Source: Mixophyes australis (taxonomy: Eukaryota; Chordata; Amphibia; Anura; Limnodynastidae). Taken from it: 64,000 nucleotides of DNA. The notes under the pieces were generated by a model that saw only the letters and a list, made by a program, of their open reading frames with translations, was not told the DNA's origin and searched no databases. Both the position numbers and the translations under genes were made by a program. Numbering within the stretch: the stretch's first letter is position 1; each line of letters opens with the position of its first letter. Location: NCBI GenBank assembly GCA_036250195.1, contig JAVHZZ010000011.1, positions 56,518,011 to 56,582,010 on the forward strand, in the 5' to 3' direction. Positions 42,390 through 54,253 of the stretch are shown in pieces.

Positions 42390-45160
42390 AATAACAGTAA
42401 GGCATTAGAGGATAATGTTTGCTCTGATTCACAAATGACACCAATCCCTGTGGAGAGTCCATCCAACAGTGGGATGTCTAATCTTGAGCATTCTGTTAGT
42501 GTACCCATAAAGAAGGGACCTTTTAGCAGTTCTGCTGATGTGTGCCTTAATAGCCCGAGTGTAGCCGGTGATACATAAATTGAGGATGCCACTTTGGAAT
42601 TAGTAGAGAATGAGGTGGAGATTTGTGTAGGCGACGAGGGCGCTAATGAGGATGTTGATGAGGATGAGGTTGTTTGTGTAAGTCCTGCACCAGTGGCAAC
42701 AGTTCTGGCACGTGACAAGAAAAAGGCCTTTTTCATGCCTGGGCATAAAACAAAAAAATCCACTTCTTATGTGTGAAATTATTTCTACCCAAATCCAGAC
42801 AACAATTGTATAGCCATTTGTAGTGTATGTCAAGCCACAGTCAGTCGAGGGGGGGACCTTAACCATCATGGATTCTCGTCTATGTTACGCCATTTCACGA
42901 GAGTTCATGGCAAAGTGTTAGGAAAAGCTGAAAGTTCTTCCAAAAAAATTACAAGCACTCCATCATCAGCTAAGACCCTCCGCTCACCGACATCACGACG
43001 GCTACAAAATACACCAACCACACCATCCTCATCAATATCCTCAGTAGCGGCCGGAGTTAGCCCGGCATGACACTTATTAAGGCTAGATGACTCCTGCACT
43101 ATTATTGATTCCTCTGAAGAAAGCGTTAGTCCCACTGCTGCTGTTGCTGCTGCTGGGGGTGAATCGTCAGCCCAGAGGCAGGTGAAGAAAATGAGCAGTC
43201 CTACATTTCAGCAATTAACTGTGAAACAATCATTTGCTCGGGGAAGAAGCGAATCACAGACGCCATGGCTGCAATGTTAGTGTTAGATCTGCGTCCAATC
43301 TCCTCAATAAATGCAGCTGGTTTTTCACAGTTAATTGAGGTTTTGTGTCCGCGTTACAGAATTCCATCGCAACACCATTTCTCCCGTAAAGCAATTCCAC
43401 AACTATACCAAAAAGTGTGTAAAAATGTAGAGATTGCACTGAAAAATGCCATTCTGCCCAATGTCCACTTAACCACAGATAAGTGGACAAGTGGAAGTGG
43501 CCAAACCAAAGATTATATGACTGTGACAGCCCACTGGGTTGGTCATTCACCTTCACCAGCAAGAACAGCAGCAGCATTTATACCACTAAGTAACATTTGT
43601 CACAGGCAGGCAACTCTTTGTATCACCGGCTTCACTAACAGGCATACAGCTGACAATTTGTTACGCAAACTAAGAGATGTGATTGATACATGGCTTATAC
43701 CACTTGGAATCTCCCCAGGATATGTCATTTCTGATAACGCCAACAATATAGTGCGAGCATTACAGCTGGGTGATTTCCAACACATTCCCTGTTTTGCTCA
43801 CACCATCAACTTGTGCAGAGCTTCCTACAAAATAATAACTGTGAGATGCAGGAGATGCTTTTGGTGGCCCGTAAAATTTCAGGCCATTTCAGGCATTCAG
43901 CCACAGCATGTAGGAGATTACAACAGCTCCAAGTGCAGTTTAACTTGCCCTGCCACCAACTTAAGCAAGAGGTGGTAACTAGGTGGAATTCCACCCTGTA
44001 CATGCTTCAGAGGATGGAGGAACAGCGCAAAGCCATCCAAGCATATTGCACAAGCCATGACATTGGGAAAGGAGGGAGGATGTATTTCACTCTTACACAG
44101 TGGGGAATCCTTTCAGTGCTGTGCAAGATGCTGAAACCATTTGAAGTTGTGACGTGTGAAGTGAGTGCAGACTCTGCTAGTTTGAGCCAAGTCATTCCTT
44201 TAATTAGACTATTGGAAAAGTAGCTTGAGAAACTGAAGGAGGAGCTTAAAAAGCAAGCAATTCAGCAAAGTATGTTGGCCTTGTCGATCAAGTACTTAAT
44301 TTGCTTCACAATAATCCTCAAGTTATTAAGATCTTGAACTCGGATCAGTACATTTTGGCCACTGTGCTTGATCCAAGGTTTAAGACCTACATTGAGTCTT
44401 TACTTGTAAATGAGCGAGATGTGAACAGTTGGCCGCTGAACTGGCCTCGGCTTGACGACGTGTCCTCCTTCACTTTCTCAAGCTGCTGCTGCTTGTAAAA
44501 AATTAAATTTCCCAAAAAGAAGCAGGGACGACGCAAGGGGCAGACCAGAACAATTTAATATCTGGGCTGGTTTGATGGATTTTTCAAAAAAATGTGTCAC
44601 CTTGCCCATAACTCCATCCAATACGAGTATAAACATGCAAAGGATGGTGGAGGATTATTTTCAAGAGGTAATTGATATGGAAATATCAGACAGTCCCTTT
44701 CCTTACTGGGAGGAAAAGCAGGCCATTTGGAAACCCATGTACAAACTTGCTTTGCAATACCTAAGCTGCCCACCCTCCAGTGTGTACTCTGAACGAGTAT
44801 TCAGTACAGCCGGGAACTTAGTGATCGCCGTAGAAAGGTACTTCCAAAAAATGTGGAGAAAATGATGGTTATAAAAATGAACTACATCTTCCACGAGGAA
44901 GGCCTTCACCATCAAAGACATCCAAGCACTGACTGTTCTGTAATGGTGGATTCAAGCGGCGATGAATTGATAGTCTGTGATGATGACGTGCACACTGATG
45001 TGGGTGAGGATGAAGATCCAGATGTATTTCTATTTAAGTCTAGGGTGCAATCTACCCCCAAAGAGGAAAGGGACTTGTGGCATTTCCATATCACTTACCG
45101 TCTTGAAAGACTGCTGTTTGGGCAATTTCTCCTTAAGGGTTGGGTGTCATACACACAGTG
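42390..45160 (+). pseudogene. hAT transposase of copy H3, heavily broken
   Basis: Recognisable blocks in order: KKAFFMPGHKTKKSTSYV, BED finger with C-X2-C and H-X4-H (NYFYPNPDNNCIAICSVC near 42778; MLRHFTRVHG near 42880), Ser-rich linker, MLVLDLRPISSINAAGFSQL, LTTDKWTSGSGQTKDYMTVT with the first catalytic Asp near 43490, YVISDNANNIVRALQLG with the second near 43735, TRWNSTLYMLQRMEEQ near 43980, LATVLDPRFKTY and SVYSERVFSTAGNLV with the Glu near 44793. A 237-codon stretch (43265-43978) is open. Stops near 42576, 42774 and 43070 and a change of frame around 43810-43860 and 44220 inactivate it. Confidence 0.85.
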
Positions 45161-45164
45161 ACCC

Positions 45165-45800
45165 CAAAATGGCTTTCTCCATTTCAATTAATATTGTACA
45201 GTCTATAACGGCTGAATTTTTTGGGTATTTTCGACAAGTGGAGGGGGGCCTATAGAGACAGAAACCAAACTGGCTTTCTCCATTTCAATTAATATTGTAC
45301 AGTCTATAACGGCTGAATTTTTTGGTATTTTCGACAAGTGGAGGGGGGCCTATAGAAACAGAGAACAAACTGGCTTTCTCTATTTCAATTAATATTGTAC
45401 AGTCTATAACGGCTGAATTTTTTGGTATTTTCGACAAGTGGAGGGCGGCCTATAGAGACAGAAACCAAACTGGCTTTCTCCATTTCAATTAATATTGTAC
45501 AGTCTATAACGGCTGAATTTTTTTGTATTTTCGACAAGTGGAGGAAGGCCTATAGAGACAGAAACCAAACTGGCTTTCTCCATTTCAATTAATATTGTAC
45601 AGTCTATAACGGCTGAATTTTTTGGTATTTTCGACAAGTGGAGGGAGGCCTATAGAGACAGAAAACAAACTGGCTTTCTCCATTTCAATTAATATTGTAC
45701 AGTCTATAACGGCTGGATTTTTTGGTATTTTCGACAAGTGGAGGGGGGCCTATAGAGACAGAAAGCAAACTGCCTTTTTCCATTTCTTTACATATTTAAC
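45165..45800 (+). repeat. 100-bp tandem repeat in the 3' part of hAT copy H3
   Basis: Units start (c)caaactggctttctcc at about 45165, 45265, 45365, 45465, 45565, 45665 and, partially, 45765. Each carries attgtacagtctataacgg and tattttcgacaagtggagg. The exact 100-bp spacing and few differences between units indicate recent amplification or conversion. Confidence 0.95.
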
Positions 45801-46167
45801 TATAAGTGTAGGGTGTAATATACATCCAAAGATGGTGGTTGCATTGCCAATATGCATAGATGGAGAGGAAGACAATCTGTTTGTGTGTAGAATTAATGAA
45901 GGCCTACCTACCAGGAATTAAACTGTTTTTTGATCATTTATTAGCTTTACAATTACATTACTTATCCAAGAAACTAGTGGAGCACTAAATTTGGTTATTT
46001 TAGGCCCAAAAACATTTATTTGCCAACAAAATAGCAAAACAAAAACAAACAAAACCAAAACCAAAACACGCAATGGCGGTTTTGCAAAACCAAAACCAAA
46101 ACACGACGGTAATCCAGTTCCAAAACCGAATACAAAACCAAAAAACGGGGGTCAGTGACCATCTCTA

Positions 46168-49100
46168 ATTATAAATGTATGTAAGTGTAAATGTATGTAA
46201 AGTGTAAATGTATGTAAAGTAAAAAGGCACTTACCCTGTGCTGGGGCTGCAGAGGCAGCCCTGAATCCCCTTCACCCTCCAACAGCCAGCTTCAGTGGCT
46301 ACCGGAGGGGCTTAGCAACCAGCTCCTGGGGGTTTCAGGAAGCTAAGTCCCTAGCTGGAGCTCAAAAAGCTTCAAATAGCGACAGGGCAGGGACTGCTGC
46401 CCCAGGATCTGGCTGCTCTCTCCTGGTACTATTTTCGACCAGGAAGCAGAGTCATACCCCGGAGCCCAGTCCCTGGAAGTCAGTTTAGGATAAATTTCCA
46501 GCCTCAGACAGAACGGCACCAGGGAAGGAGAGTGGGCTGAGCCCCCCCTCCCTGGCAGCTCATGGACAGGGGGGAAGTATACTAGCACCTACCACTAGCA
46601 GTATTGTTAAAAGGTGTTAAACTCTTTAGGTTGATTCATGTGCAGGCTGCATGAATCAACCCAGATTGGTTAAAAGGACAGGAGAACAGATTGCCTCCTG
46701 ATAAACTAGTAGCCAAAAACTGTATATAAAAAGCACTGTATAACTGTATAAAATAAAAAGGTCTGTATTGAAAATCGTTCTTCTTGTTCCCCCTGACCTG
46801 ATCACTGGTACCCTCAACCAGTGTGAAAGCAAATAAACATCACCTGCTTCAAAGATCTGCTTGAGAACTTCTTCATGCTGAAATTACTGTCACCTACAGA
46901 TTAGACCCACCTCTAATCCGTTCTCGGCTGTTCTGAAGTTTGGTCCCAGCTTTCCGGTACCACCACTCTGCCCACTACCCAGCAGCTCTGGCCAGTGTGA
47001 TAGGCAAGTGGAGATCCATCCACGGCAACCCTGATCCATAGTAAGAGGCCAGCCCAGGTGCACCAGCAGTAGGGTGCACTAGCAGCGACAGGCACCCAGA
47101 AGGAACCCAGTTCTGGATTCTAGTAAGGAGTCCAGTGGTGGCAGCATTTGTAGGCCCCTCCTACTGTGGTTAGAGGGCGCATTTAGGCTAAAGAAAGGGA
47201 ATGGTTGCAAAGTAAGCCCAGCAGGTTCCCAGCAGCAACACACATGGTGGCATAGGCGGTCCATCTTGTCACAATAATTCACTCTTTTCCTCCAGCAGTT
47301 TGATCAGGATCCTTGATAGCTTATTACCTGGCTATGATACATTCCACTCTGGTACTGACAATTCTCTCTGATAGTCTGACAGCTAGTTCTGACAAAATTG
47401 CAGCTTTCCCTGATAGATGGGCAGCTTACTGACTAAACTTGCAGTCTTGTCTATAGATGTTGCAGCTCTCTGTCAGTACTGTCGCTTGCTTTGAGACTTG
47501 TAGTTTTGTCTAGCAAATGTAAAGCCTTTCTCATCTCCTACAGTCTCTAAACTCTGTGCTCTCTGCTCTTCTGTCTGGATCTAGGTCTCTCAAGCACTCA
47601 GTAATCACACTTGCTGCATGTTTTCTCCTATATGGTTGTTGACCTGTATTGTGGTGCCTACCTCCTCCTCTACCACTCTCCTGCATTTCTCCTTTTCTTT
47701 CTCTTTTTCTGGCTGCCAGTGCCCAGATTAAGTTGGGCTCTGACCCTGAGGCCTGGAAGTCCAAATATGCTGGGAACTGTAATTTACAACTCCCAAGGCT
47801 GCATTGAATGGCATCCTAATGCTGGAAATTCATGCTCATGTGTCAATCTACTGCTGGGACCCACCCCTCCTCCTCAGGTGAGAGCTGGTTTAAGAGTTTA
47901 CATAAAAGTGTCACGAACACGCTCCCAGCTGCCGTGACTTTGGGGTGTTCGCTGTATGAGGTCACACAAGATTTCAGCCTGCAGTCTCTCTCTACCTATC
48001 AAACAGGTTATAGACCTACAGAAGCGCCCCCAACACAGCATTCTCACAGCCCCAGACACTTCAGGTTTGCCACCACCTATTGAAAACAGGCAATAGGACC
48101 CCAATATACTGTTCCACACTGGCACGCAGGCTTCTAGCTATTCACAGACTAGCAAGACAAACACCAGCACACAAAGGACTACTACCTCTTCACACCTCCA
48201 GACTGTTACACAAATGTACATGCAAGCACACACAGCTTGTTAAGCAAATGTATCAACAAATCACACACTGGCATTCCAAGGGTTAACTTGGTCGAGCTCT
48301 CTTCTAAAAGGCTAATGGATTCGTTAGAGTATCAAGGGCGCAATTTATTAAATTATAGATTTAATATACAAAAATACAGGGCATACAGATAAAAAAAAAA
48401 TGAATAACAATTAACAGATTGACCTAACAAGCAAAGCAGTTTAAAATAAAAAAGGGTTACATTCAGATTTGCACTTACATGAATTGCATTCTGGCCAAGG
48501 GAAATTTGGCTTGGAAGAAGATGGACAACTTATCAATGTGAATTGATTTCCCAAAAAGTCTGACAGTTTGTTCCTTCAGAACACAGGATTTTAAGCAACA
48601 TGAAATGGGATGGTCTTCACAGGGACAGGGTTTAATGTTAATAGGGAGTTGTAGCGTGTAACACTTTTTCAATCACCATTTGCATGTTGCCTGATTTACT
48701 TACCAATTCTACTATGCGATATAACTTTTTTGTAGAGCTTGACATTGATCCCATTTATCATTATTAAATCCCTTATGACTCTGTCCATCTTTTGATATCA
48801 AACACGCCTAAATACAGTGCACTCGCAGAGCTAACACTCCTTTCCTTAATTTCTCTGTGGGGCAGAATTATTAATTTAACATATGAGCTGCCCTTCATCA
48901 TGCTATTGTGGGATATGTGGTTGATCACTACTTTTATTGATTTTAAGGGGCATATTTTAAAATTGAATTCTTTTGGTCTATATTACATATAGCCTATGTC
49001 AGCCCATGGCCTCTTTGAGCCAGACCACATGCTGAGTGGTACCTAAACGTCTATTCAGGTGTCACTAATAGGCTAGATCTCACTCCGGGAGCTCTTTGAA

Positions 49101-49898
49101 GCTGCCCCCAGGTGACACTTCTATCTTCTCACACTGGGATGTGCAAAGCCATCTAATTAATTTACATCAGGCTCTCTGATTTCAAATCTTACACTTTAAC
49201 TGAACTTATCAATGGGTTCCTTTGATATAACATATTTACACTGCAGTTATGATTTTATTCCTTATAAATAACTGCAAGCTCTCTATGTTTACAACAAGTA
49301 GCCTTCTATAAAATCACATAATGTTATCATATACATTGCACTCATGTTGATCTGACGCCTCCTCACCAGTGAGCAGAGCTATATATTAACATAGTTCACA
49401 TCAATGTGCAGGTGGTCTGTGATGCAAACAGAGATATCATGAGTGTGGCAGACCATCCTTGTTTGTGTCGTAACTCTTATATCTGGCACCAGTCATGCCT
49501 ATATAGTAATTTTGAGCCAGTGGAAATGCCCATGGGGTGGCCACTAAGTATGTAATGAGAACGATTACATTATGTATTTCGGTTGTGTTGTTTCACACAC
49601 ATGTGCTAAATTAAATATGTTTTCTGCCAAGTAAAATATATTGTGTATCATTTCAGGTGATTCTATTGTATCCATATACTCCTGTTGAGGACATATTTAA
49701 TGAGACACATATTACTACTTGATCCATGATAAAGCATACCCTTGGTCTTTTGAATAGTAGGTTCAGGTTCCTTGATAAATCTGGCTGCGTGCTTCTTTAT
49801 GTAGATAATTCACAGGCTCAGATAATTCACAGGGGGCAGAATTCCAGAAGGGGTGTCCACGCTGCCACTGTGGGCATGACCAGTATGCAAGGGCCATG
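46168..49898. other. Repeat-like DNA with possible LTR pieces, no gene
   Basis: No coding region is supported. Around 46660-46900 a TATA-like and AATAAA-bearing stretch looks LTR-like but has no partner. At 47909 the sequence TGTCACGAACACG resembles the start of a retroviral-type LTR, but no matching end or target repeat was found. A degenerate gcagctttc/ctgac phrase recurs at 47380-47500. Confidence 0.35.
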
Positions 49899-50022
49899 GC
49901 TTATGCCCTTCTGCTCCACAGGAGGTTTCTGTCCTCCCTGAGCTTGCTTAAGAATACCTGCGTTACAGTTTGACAGGTGTACCGCCCCATTCAAACTCCC
50001 CACCTGCCACTGTCCTCAGAGG
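49899..50022 (-). pseudogene. 28S ribosomal RNA gene fragment, minus strand
   Basis: About 124 bp that in the plus-strand reading match the antisense of conserved vertebrate 28S rRNA: gcccttctgctccac, ggaggtttctgtcctccctg, gacaggtgtaccgcccca and caaactccccacctgccact in the correct order and spacing. Around ten differences from the recalled sequence (for example cattcaaact for cagtcaaact) show it has decayed. The functional site is the large-subunit core, but this fragment is a dispersed copy. Both flanks lose the match abruptly. Confidence 0.88.
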
Positions 50023-50477
50023 CAGTGGTAGGTTGCTTTAAAACCCCTTACTATCCCCTTCAAATAAACAGGCAATGTCCCCAGGCATTCCGGAACCCGC
50101 ACCTTTCTACGCTAATTGTAATGCACTGCAAGCCAGCACAGGTTCCAAACGCCTGACTACCATGAATGTGCGCTTCAACCACCTCGCTTACCCTGTACAG
50201 TGTTCTCTGCTAATGAATGAACCAGCCACAGGACTTCAGTCCGTACAGTGATCACGCTCATCTAGCGGCTCCAAATACCACCGGGGCTGAACCTGCACAC
50301 CTGTAACATACCAGGGCCCGCTCACCAAGTGGCCCATTATACCTCCGGGGCTGAACTAGCACACCAGTACCATATCAAGGCCTGTGCACCAAGAGGCCTA
50401 TTATACCTTTAAAGCTGAATCAGCATATCCATAGTATACCATACCTGAAATGCACCAAAGAACAGCATTACAAAGGA
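50023..50477. other. Short repeat region next to the DIRS fragment
   Basis: Contains two to three copies of a roughly 70-bp phrase (cggggctgaac...cacac...gta(c/a)catacc...ccaag(t/a)ggcc.attatacc) at 50275-50440. No gene. Confidence 0.5.
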
Positions 50478-51200
50478 CTATAGACTACTTTTATAGGGAT
50501 CATGGGCCACACCAGAAAGTGTACCTAGCAAGTCTTTCAAAATCCCGTCTGCACTACCACTAGGAACCACATCCCGAAAAGCAAGCCACTTCTGCCATCC
50601 GGACCGATATTTGCGGAGTGTAGCAGGCACTAAAGAGGATTCCGCCTGGCTCCATACTCCAGCTTTACAATCTGTATGACATAAGCGGGACAGGGAGAAC
50701 CAGTGAGAGCCGCCTCCAGTGCAAGCGCCAGAAAACTTGTCCCAATTACATCTAGACAAAAGATCCTTCAGACTGTTTTCAGCACCGGGCACATGTCGGG
50801 CACTAAAGGATATGTAATAGGACAGACAGCGCAACACCAGCTGTCAGCGCAACACCAGCTGTCAGAGCAAGCTGATGACTGGGGGAGAGGAAGCGCTTTG
50901 CTTATTAATTGAGTGCACCACTGCCAACATGCCCCACCAGAAGACAACTTGTTTACCCTGAAATCTAGCAGCAACTCCACCGCAACTATAATGGGAAACA
51001 GTTCCAGCAGGACCAGATTAGCTGTCCAACCAAACGGACCCAGTCACCGGGCCGGTGCGACATGCACCAGTCACCGGCGAAGTAGGCCCTGAACCTCCTA
51101 AACTGACAGCATTCGTAAACAGCTGCAACATCTGACTGGAAATCGGGGGGTCGGCCCAGACACAAACACGGTTGACGTTCCGGAGGAAAATTTTCCACAT
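50478..51200 (-). pseudogene. DIRS-type retrotransposon fragment (RNase H end and tyrosine recombinase start)
   Basis: The minus-strand frame 50837-50478 reads SYYISFSARHVPGAENSLKD followed by LLSRCNWDKF, the RNase H end of DIRS-like polymerases. It continues with SSLVPATLRKYRSGWQKWLA FRD-type sequence, the N-terminal helix of the tyrosine recombinase such elements use in place of an integrase. Upstream (to 51200) decayed sequence with GDWVRLVG and MENFPPERQPC may be the preceding RNase H part in other frames. The catalytic Arg-His-Arg-Tyr region of the recombinase is not present. Confidence 0.7.
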
Positions 51201-53282
51201 TTGCAGGTTGTCCCTAATTTCATGGGTCAGAGGAATGTAACAGTGAGGGCAAAAGAAACCAGTGATCGCCCTCTCTAACTTGCGGAAAATGAAGGAGCCC
51301 TACCAAGCCTCTGGCTATCCTCCACTAGCGGCATGCGAGAGTTTCTACCGCTAGTGCTGTGGGATGACCGTGCACTGGATGCCCTGCTGCGTGAACCTCC
51401 AGGAAAGGGGAAGTGTAAAAAGGGAAAAATGGAGAACAAGGGAGAGGATGGAAAAAAAGAATAATATGATAAAAGGTAGAGCTAGGAGACAAAGAAGAGG
51501 TGGTGGAAGAAGCAAATACAGTTGTAAAATGCACAGGAGAGAAAATAAAGGCAGCAAGGAGACAAAAGAACAGTGAGATAGACAATTGCTGAGAGACTTA
51601 TCCGAATGTTTTCCCTGGAACCAAGAAAGCTAACTAACTCCGCCCCGCTCTTTTAATCTGTTCCCTTGCTCCTGTCCTCTTATGACAGTTGCCTAGGCAT
51701 CACCACACCTTCCTGCTTTGTTAACCCTTAGTGATCCAAATAGTTATTGTATGTACACAAACCTCAGCTCTTGATTTCCCTCCAGTTTAATCCATCCCTC
51801 TGTTCTACTTCTCCTTTACAAACAAAGCAGCTTGAAGTGTCGCATATCTACCAACTGTCCCTGCAGTCAGGACAAAGACCTTATTGAGCAGGACAGCCAC
51901 CCAAAATCAGGACTTCCCCACCAGAATCATGGACAGTTGGCAGACTGTCCTGCTCTGTCCTACATGTTCTTGGAGTTTTCCCTACCTGCTGCTGCTCTTG
52001 TCTTAAGGTTTGTTGCTGCTTGTCTGAATCCTGGATCCATGAAATATGGAAAGCCTAGCAATGAGTGAACACTTAAGGCCTCCCTTCCCTAATCAACCCC
52101 AATGTTAAATCAATAGCACACACATTTAATAATTAGGCCTTCCTCCCTGCAACCAACCCCAGAATTATTTCCGTGCAACCAGCACCCTCCTTGACAAAGA
52201 CCGCTAGACGGTTGAAACGCGTCAGTGTGATAAGACTGATCTATGGGATTGTATTAAGAGCCACGCCAGTTATCTTCTTTGAAGGCATCAGAGTATAAGT
52301 TATCCCGGGACATTTACCATTATACCTTGTACTTGGTGCACTGAGACTTTGATCTCTGGTAGGAGCATTGATATTATACTCTTTTATTATATGCTTGATT
52401 TTTTAATTTTGAAATAAACTTTGGAGTTTTTTAAACAATATCACGCTAGATCGGGTTTGTTTTCCCTCCTTTTAATAAATTTACATCAATATATCGATAT
52501 TGGAGAGGAAGACAGCCATGTGATATTTATTGATTAACCTTCAAGCTCAGAGGAGGTTCCTTAATCGTCTGTATGCCTTTGTGACCCAGTGATCTGATGA
52601 GAGGAGTTCCCTTAGCGTATATATGCCATTGTGATCCAGTGATCTGGTAGGAATCCACCTATTATTATTACAACGAAGGTGATGGGAAATTGCACATCAT
52701 TTCAGAAATAAATTATCTAAGTTGTGAAACTATTACTCCTCATTGTCACTTGGGATCAAAGATCAGATTGTGGATTTTTTCGATAAACATTTATTTGTTT
52801 GTTCATTTGCGTCTGTTCTGTCCATGAGGACTATCTAGCGCTGAATGTCTTTTATTTTTCTGTTTTAATAAATTAACAATATTTACATTTAATAAATAGA
52901 CCTACATCCCCTAACCAATACTAAATTAATAGCATTAACATTGAATAAAAATAAATTCCCTTCAAACTCTCATTAAATAATTAGTATTCACATTCAACCC
53001 CCTTCTTTTAAACTACACCATTGTTCAGTATTATCACCAGCTCTTTGCTCATTTCACTATATGTGATTGTAATGTGTGAAAATACATACATCTGTGCTCA
53101 ATGCACTATTGTCAGGACTACTATGTGACTGCAATATAGAACACTTTAGCTTCAGACAACTTTGCATTGGTTTCTTAACAAAGATAGTCTGTACTAATTA
53201 CAGGGACTAATTGAGAATTGAGACGGAGACTATTGTAATTGTATTTTTAGAATTTTCCTACTCTCTGTTATAGATGTAGTGT
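51201..53282. other. Non-coding DNA, no gene recognised
   Basis: AG-rich tract at 51400-51560 (open frames there are compositional). A Penelope-like ribozyme motif lies at 52189-52225. From 52430 to 53280 the DNA is AT-rich with several aataaatta phrases. Nothing else supportable. Confidence 0.45.
52189..52225 (+). ncRNA. Decayed hammerhead ribozyme motif of a Penelope-like element
   Basis: CCTTGACAAAGACCG, a 5-base loop, and CGGTTGAAACGCGTC. The hammerhead core CUGANGA...GAAA is nearly present: CTTGACAAA stands where CTGANGA is expected (two transition-type changes), GACCG pairs with CGGTT as stem II, and GAAAC is intact. Such motifs, often followed by GCGT, occur in the terminal repeats of Penelope-like retroelements in amphibians. 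With the two changes in the core it is probably inactive. No PLE reverse transcriptase was seen nearby. Confidence 0.55.
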
Positions 53283-54253
53283 GTTCTGATTAGAGATGAG
53301 CGCACTCGGATTTCTGAAATCCGAGCCCACCCGAACGTTGCCGATCCGAGTCGGATCCGAGACAGATCCGGGTATTGGCGCCAAATTCAAATCTGAAACT
53401 GAGGCTCTGACTCATAATCCCGTTGTCGGATCTCGCGATACTCGGATCCTATAAATTCCCCGCTAGTCGCCGCCATCTTCACTCGGGCATTGATCAGGGT
53501 AGAGGGAGGGTGTGTTAGGTGGTCCTCTGTCCTGGTAGATCTCGTGCTGTGCTGTTTAGTTCTGTGCTGTGCTGTTTAGTTCTGTGCTGTGCTGTGCTGT
53601 GCAGTGTTCTGCAGTATCAGTCCAGTGGTGCTGTGTGCTGTGCTCTGTCCTTCTGAGGTCAGTGGTGCTGCTGGGTCCTGTGCTGTGTCCTGTTCAGTCC
53701 AGTGGTGCTGTGTCCTGTGCTCTGTGCTTCTAAGGGCATAGTTATTTCCCCAATATTCCCCTGTGTTTAAAAAAATAAAAAAAAGTTATTTAAAAAAATA
53801 CCAAAAACTAATTTAATTTTTTTTAATTACCACAAAATTTGCACAACAAATCCTGCAGTATAAGCCCATTGGTACTGCAATATTACCAAGTTCACACATT
53901 CAGCAGTAAAAGTCCAGTGGTACTGCAATATTACAAAGTTCACACATTCTGCAGTATCAGTCCAGTGGTGCTGTGTCCTGTGCTCTGTCCTGCTGAGTTC
54001 CGTAGTGCTGCTGGGTCCTGTGCCATGTCCTGTTCAGTCCAGTGGTGCTGTGTCCTGTGCTCTGTGCTTCTAAGGGCATAGTTATTTCCCCATTATTCCC
54101 AAGTTTTTAAAAAATAAAAAAAAAGTAAAAAAAATTAAAAATTAAAAATTAAAAAAAAAATATATAATTATAACCAAATTTGCAAAACCAATCCAGCAGT
54201 ATAAGTCCATTGGTACTGCAATATTACCAAGTTCACACATTCTGCAGTATCTT

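Larger units (their letters stand above)
39406..46167 (+). mobile_element. hAT transposon copy H3, older and diverged, plus strand
   Basis: A third hAT copy. The right end reads ...GACCATCTCTA (46167), the reverse complement of a TAGAGATGGTC terminus like that of H2. The left terminus is not seen, and the element is recognisable from about 39406. Its transposase region (about 39906-40050 and 42390-45160) matches H1/H2 block by block but is more diverged. A 2.3 kb insertion splits the N-terminal part, and a 100-bp tandem repeat fills the 3' part. Confidence 0.8.

Noticed and set aside
47909..49700. A full LTR starting TGTCACGAACACG
   Set aside because: Only a plausible head was seen; no matching end, target repeat or partner LTR.
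51325..51585. Hydrophobic minus-strand frames and a basic plus-strand frame
   Set aside because: Compositional products of an AG/CT-rich tract.
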